IMG/VR virus record: IMGVR_UViG_3300046733_000117
Coordinates: 1-25,580 of that record
Length of the DNA stretch: 25,580 nt
Source of the DNA: a virus
Reading direction: 5' to 3' (one strand)
Shown here: positions 23,164-25,580 of the stretch, in pieces
Numbering within the stretch: the stretch's first letter is position 1
Layout of the letters: each line of letters starts with the position of its first letter
The notes under the pieces: model-generated
Told to the model about the DNA's origin: nothing
What the model saw: the letters and a program-made list of their open reading frames with translations, nothing else
Database searches by the model: none
Translations under genes and position numbers: made by a program

Positions 23164-23934
23164 CTATAATATTCCTTCTAAATAATACTCATCTAAATCT
23201 ACTCCCTGTAAAAAGAAAGTCTCATATATCTTAATGGCTTCTTCTACTTTTGCTTTACCACTTAAATAGAATTCTTCTGAGCAATGATAGATTCCTATAT
23301 CTAAACTCTTCTTGTCAATGGCTATAAAAGTAAACGCATCGTAAGGCACGTCAAATAACTGACAATACAGATAGCATTGAACATTATAGGAAAATTTTTG
23401 AGATGTGTACCTAAAGCTGTTTTTTAGGTCTGTAGTCGTCTTAAGATCAACGATTCGATTCTTGCCTAGTACGTCTGCCTTGCCTCTAAATGGCATACCC
23501 ATTACTTCTCCTATCGCAGGAACTTCAAACTCTGTGTTTTGTAAATACTTTAATGCTTTCTCATTTCTTAGAAAGGCATCCGCTAATCTCTCTGCATCTC
23601 TCTTTTCTCTTTTAGTGAATACCTTTCCGTGTTCTTCCTTTGCTAACTTATAAGCCTTAGAGTTTTTTGATTCTACATCTACAAATACTTGCGAGTTAAA
23701 TACATCAGGTTCTAGTATTGCTGTGTGAAACAACCATCCATCTCTTAAAGGCTGTGATTCAGGATTGCCATACTTTGTTACATTGTAGTAAGTCTTAGGA
23801 CTTGTAAGCAATAACTTTAGAGATGAACTACTTAGTGCAGCTTTTGACAAGTAACCATAGTAGAAGCTATCGTCTTGCATCTTCTCTAGTATTTCTTTTT
23901 CTTCGTGCTGTGTTCCGTCTAGTAATGTGATCAT
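23164..23934 (-). CDS. PD-(D/E)XK nuclease (RecE/Cas4-like, DUF3799 type)
   Basis: This 256-aa protein has the layout of RecB-family phage exonucleases: YLSKAALSSSSLKLLLTSPK at 29-48, GWLFHTAILEPD (His70), GKADVLGKNRIVDLKTTT with Asp154, Asp163 and Lys165 as the active site, and a QxxxY motif (Gln186, Tyr190). Such enzymes resect double-strand ends for annealing-type recombination or process replication ends. No recT-like gene is seen in the window. Its ATG overlaps the preceding stop by 4 nt. Confidence 0.85.
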   Translation of the reverse strand: MITLLDGTQHEEKEILEKMQDDSFYYGYLSKAALSSSSLKLLLTSPKTYYNVTKYGNPESQPLRDGWLFHTAILEPDVFNSQVFVDVESKNSKAYKLAKEEHGKVFTKREKRDAERLADAFLRNEKALKYLQNTEFEVPAIGEVMGMPFRGKADVLGKNRIVDLKTTTDLKNSFRYTSQKFSYNVQCYLYCQLFDVPYDAFTFIAIDKKSLDIGIYHCSEEFYLSGKAKVEEAIKIYETFFLQGVDLDEYYLEGIL

Positions 23935-24236
23935 ATCTTGTTTAGTTTTTCTTCTGCTTTTCTTGCTCTTTGTACTGCTCTTAATTTATCTGCTCTATAT
24001 TCTGATACAATGTCAAGCATATTATCTCGCTCTTCTTTTAGCTTAATGTTATAAAATGCTATCTCACTCATAGCACTTATTATCTTATCAAGTTCTTTAT
24101 TGCTTTTTAACTTTGACCACTTTAATAAAACTTCTGATACTAAGTTAAAGTTGTTTATGTACTTAATATCTTGTAGTGTGTCAATCTTTAAATAGGTAGC
24201 TTCCTTTGAACTCCTATTGAGTATATTGTTTATCAT
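23931..24236 (-). CDS. Small coiled-coil protein
   Basis: This 101-aa protein is mostly helical, with MSEIAFYNIKLKEERDNMLD and a final KLRAVQRARKAEEKLNKI that is basic and coiled-coil-like. It is directly upstream of, and coupled to, the PD-(D/E)XK nuclease gene (ATGA overlap), so it may be a partner, but I recognise no family function. A host-type promoter ends about 17 nt before its ATG, giving a leader of about 10 nt. Confidence 0.7.
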   Translation of the reverse strand: MINNILNRSSKEATYLKIDTLQDIKYINNFNLVSEVLLKWSKLKSNKELDKIISAMSEIAFYNIKLKEERDNMLDIVSEYRADKLRAVQRARKAEEKLNKI

Positions 24237-24252
24237 ATCTAAAGGTTTTTAA

Positions 24253-24283
24253 CAAATATAAATAAAATATCTATACCTGCAAG
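24253..24283 (-). promoter_or_regulatory. Host-type Bacteroidetes promoter before the nuclease operon
   Basis: On the minus strand CTTG (24280-24283), 19 nt, then TATATTTG (24253-24260). The -7 box is a perfect TAnnTTTG; the -33 box keeps the TTG core. Spacing equals that of the promoter at 19281-19311. Expected start is near 24246, serving the genes from 24236 down. Confidence 0.7.
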
Positions 24284-24424
24284 TTATTTGTTTTTCTTTA
24301 TGTACTTAATTTGCTCTTCATTTTTCGCTTTGATGGATTGTAAACGATTATCAGGTGCATATCTATATCCTAGAATAGGATTGATTCCTAAGTTCCAAAA
24401 GTCATATCTATCTTCGTTATTCAT
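24284..24424 (-). CDS. Small 46-aa protein
   Basis: The ATG at 24424 overlaps the previous stop by 8 nt; the frame ends with TAA at 24284. The peptide begins MNNEDRYDFWNLGINPILGY and ends in a basic helix (AKNEEQIKYIKKNK). The Asp/Trp-rich start and ordered composition look like a real protein. It abuts the -33 box of the promoter at 24253-24283. Function unknown. Confidence 0.65.
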   Translation of the reverse strand: MNNEDRYDFWNLGINPILGYRYAPDNRLQSIKAKNEEQIKYIKKNK

Positions 24425-24830
24425 TGAGTTGCATTATTGTGGCTTGTGATTCTTCTAAAAGGTAAACAGCTTTGTTTGCTCGTTTCTTAGTCCATAGTGT
24501 AGTGTCAGGGCAATACATTTCTACTGGTTCAGGTAGTGTGATCTCATTTAGCCAAAACAAATAGTTGGCTTTAGGATCATTTACAAAATATAGCTTCACC
24601 ATATCGTGAGGCATATCCATTAGCTGATCGTATTTGTACTTCTCAAGCATCTTAGTCTCGTAGTACTTAGTTCTAAACTTCATCTCTACACAACACTCAT
24701 TTCCTTTAGGTGTAGAACCTACTGCATCGTAATGCTCAAAGCCACCACCACACCATTCTAAGTCCCAACCATCAAAATTAAGCAAAGCTATTAGTGCTTT
24801 CTCCCATTTATGTACATCACTAATCTGCAT
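24417..24830 (-). CDS. PD-(D/E)XK nuclease-like protein, resolvase-sized
   Basis: I choose the ATG at 24830 (MQISDVHKWEKALIALLNFD), which overlaps the previous gene by 11 nt; an alternative ATG at 24851 adds seven residues. The 137-aa product has DGWDLEWCGGGFEHYDAVGS and then NECCVEMKFRTKYYETKM. Asp35 with Glu49-x-Lys51 fits the D...ExK catalytic core of the PD-(D/E)XK superfamily. The size suits a Holliday junction resolvase or a small endonuclease, and MKFRTKYYETKMLEKYKYDQ could make substrate contacts. It lies in the recombination gene set. Specific substrate unknown. Confidence 0.65.
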   Translation of the reverse strand: MQISDVHKWEKALIALLNFDGWDLEWCGGGFEHYDAVGSTPKGNECCVEMKFRTKYYETKMLEKYKYDQLMDMPHDMVKLYFVNDPKANYLFWLNEITLPEPVEMYCPDTTLWTKKRANKAVYLLEESQATIMQLNE

Positions 24831-25026
24831 AAGGGAGAGCGTAAATATCATTTAAATCTTGTATCCACCTCTTAACTTCTTTAGGGTTACAAGTGCAAGG
24901 CTTGTAGTAAGTGTGCTTAAAATACAAAGCGTGTAACTCGCTAATCATAACAAGTTCTTCGTGTGTAACAGTATTCTTTTTTACTGATCTAAATTTTCTC
25001 CAAAGTTTTTTATCTTCTTCGTCCAT
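24820..25026 (-). CDS. Small Cys-containing helical protein
   Basis: I prefer the ATG at 25026 (MDEEDKKLWRKFRSVKKNTV, 68 aa) over 25080. The longer start would overlap the preceding 54-aa gene by 71 nt rather than 17, and the extra 18 residues are of low quality. The C-terminal part reads YKPCTCNPKEVKRWIQDLND. The CxC followed by WIxDLN is a pattern seen in small phage proteins near CGCxxR proteins such as its neighbour. A metal or disulfide site is possible. Function unknown. Confidence 0.65.
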   Translation of the reverse strand: MDEEDKKLWRKFRSVKKNTVTHEELVMISELHALYFKHTYYKPCTCNPKEVKRWIQDLNDIYALPYAD

Positions 25027-25174
25027 CTTTTCTGTTGATTTTAATGTTGTTGAGTGCTTCTTTTCTATCTTCACATCCACAGTCTTCTATTCCTATCAAG
25101 CCTGTAACTTTTTCTACAAGCCATTTTATTCCTGTGTATTTAAATATTGTTTCTAGTAAGTCTCCTAATCTCAT
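25010..25174 (-). CDS. Small CGC-motif protein (54 aa)
   Basis: The ATG at 25174 overlaps the stop of the sigma factor gene (ATGA) and the frame ends with TAA at 25010. The product begins MRLGDLLETIFKYTGIKWLV and continues EKVTGLIGIEDCGCEDRKEA. The pattern tGI...V...LGIxDCGCxxRxxxLN recurs in small Bacteroidetes phage proteins. The two cysteines may bind metal. Coupling to the sigma factor gene makes it a possible partner, for example an anti-sigma or co-regulator; this is speculation. Confidence 0.7.
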   Translation of the reverse strand: MRLGDLLETIFKYTGIKWLVEKVTGLIGIEDCGCEDRKEALNNIKINRKDGRRR

Positions 25175-25580
25175 AATAATCTTTCTTTTAAAATTTGTTT
25201 TACTTTCTTATAAGTGTTATATAAAGAGTAATAGCTTATTCCTGTGTTCCTAGATAACTCCGACACACTCATCTCACCATCTAAGAGTTCAAACACCTTT
25301 CTATCATACCAGTATAAATCCTCTAAGGTTTCCATTACATCTTTATGTATTTCATTATGTGTTTTGTCACCAATCATATCTTGATCTGCTTGCATCTCTA
25401 ACAACATAAATTCTGCTTCGTCTATATAGTTTACTCTTTTTTCTTTTCTCTTAAGGTCTAAAAATAATGTTCTAAGTATTTTGTATATGTAATAATAGTT
25501 TACTGTTTCATCGTATTTAATATCTAATCCTGATTCTAATAGTCCGTGAAGTTTTAAGTACATCTCCTGAACTAAGTCCT
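25171..25580 (-). CDS. Phage ECF-like RNA polymerase sigma factor, 5' end off window
   Basis: The ATG at 25563 is internal. Upstream the frame reads DLVQE directly into MYLKL, giving DLVQEMYLKL, the hallmark of sigma region 2.2, so the true start lies beyond the edge. Region 2.3/2.4-like sequence follows (YIYKILRTLFLDLKRKEKR), then an acidic linker (FMLLEMQADQDMIG). Region 4 contains ETLEDLYWYDRKVFELLDGE and a helix-turn-helix MSVSELSRNTGISYYSLYN. With only regions 2 and 4 visible it is ECF-like. It would redirect host RNA polymerase to phage promoters; the four late-class elements in this window are the obvious candidates. Confidence 0.8.
   Translation of the reverse strand, partial: DLVQEMYLKLHGLLESGLDIKYDETVNYYYIYKILRTLFLDLKRKEKRVNYIDEAEFMLLEMQADQDMIGDKTHNEIHKDVMETLEDLYWYDRKVFELLDGEMSVSELSRNTGISYYSLYNTYKKVKQILKERLL

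Noticed and set aside
24911-25253. Plus-strand ORFs of 72-81 aa near the right edge
   Set aside because: They are Ser/Phe/Leu-rich antisense shadows of the minus-strand small genes and sigma factor.

Overview
The window is a contiguous piece of a tailed double-stranded DNA phage (or prophage) of siphovirus type. Every gene I accept lies on the minus strand, so transcription runs from high to low coordinates. The host is most likely a Bacteroidota/Flavobacteriia bacterium. The DNA is AT-rich, gene starts are preceded by A/T-rich sequence rather than Shine-Dalgarno motifs, and two intergenic promoters match the Bacteroidetes housekeeping form TTG(T)-N19-TAnnTTTG. Many proteins belong to types familiar from Bacteroidetes phages. 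No integrase, lysin or DNA polymerase is visible. Both window edges cut genes.

Layout in transcription order. (1) 25580-21190, regulation and DNA metabolism: a truncated ECF-like sigma factor, small Cys-containing proteins, two PD-(D/E)XK nuclease-like proteins, a ParB-like protein, a C5 cytosine methyltransferase and a DnaA domain IV-like DNA-binding protein. (2) 21169-19327: an unknown gene, then small and large terminase. (3) 19311-18516: a host-type promoter, three or four small ORFs (one membrane peptide), and a strong terminator. (4) 18511-10074, tail module: tail assembly chaperone with a probable -1 frameshift (G/GT), tail completion and HK97 gp10-like proteins, a baseplate protein, a 1332-aa tail hub/tip protein with three FN3-like repeats, a 50-aa ORF and the tape measure. 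(5) 10071-5404, head module: XkdF-like prohead protease fused to Cys-rich domains, a coiled-coil protein, a virion surface protein, a Cys-rich mini-protein, scaffold, major capsid and tail tube. (6) 5396-1: an unknown gene, portal with an unusual C-terminal domain, a connector-like protein and a long repeat-rich fibre running off the window.

The most interesting finding is a set of four near-identical promoter-like elements, TGCAAA-N15-CGTTATAT (the fourth lacks a good upstream box). Each sits exactly 4 nt before the ATG of the chaperone, protease, scaffold and pre-portal genes. The fixed spacing puts the expected transcription start at or next to the ATG, so these late mRNAs may be leaderless. 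The CGTT core resembles ECF-type -10 elements, and the phage carries its own ECF-like sigma factor upstream. I infer that this sigma factor drives a late regulon. Two of the promoters sit directly behind rho-independent terminators, and a further terminator separates capsid from tail tube.
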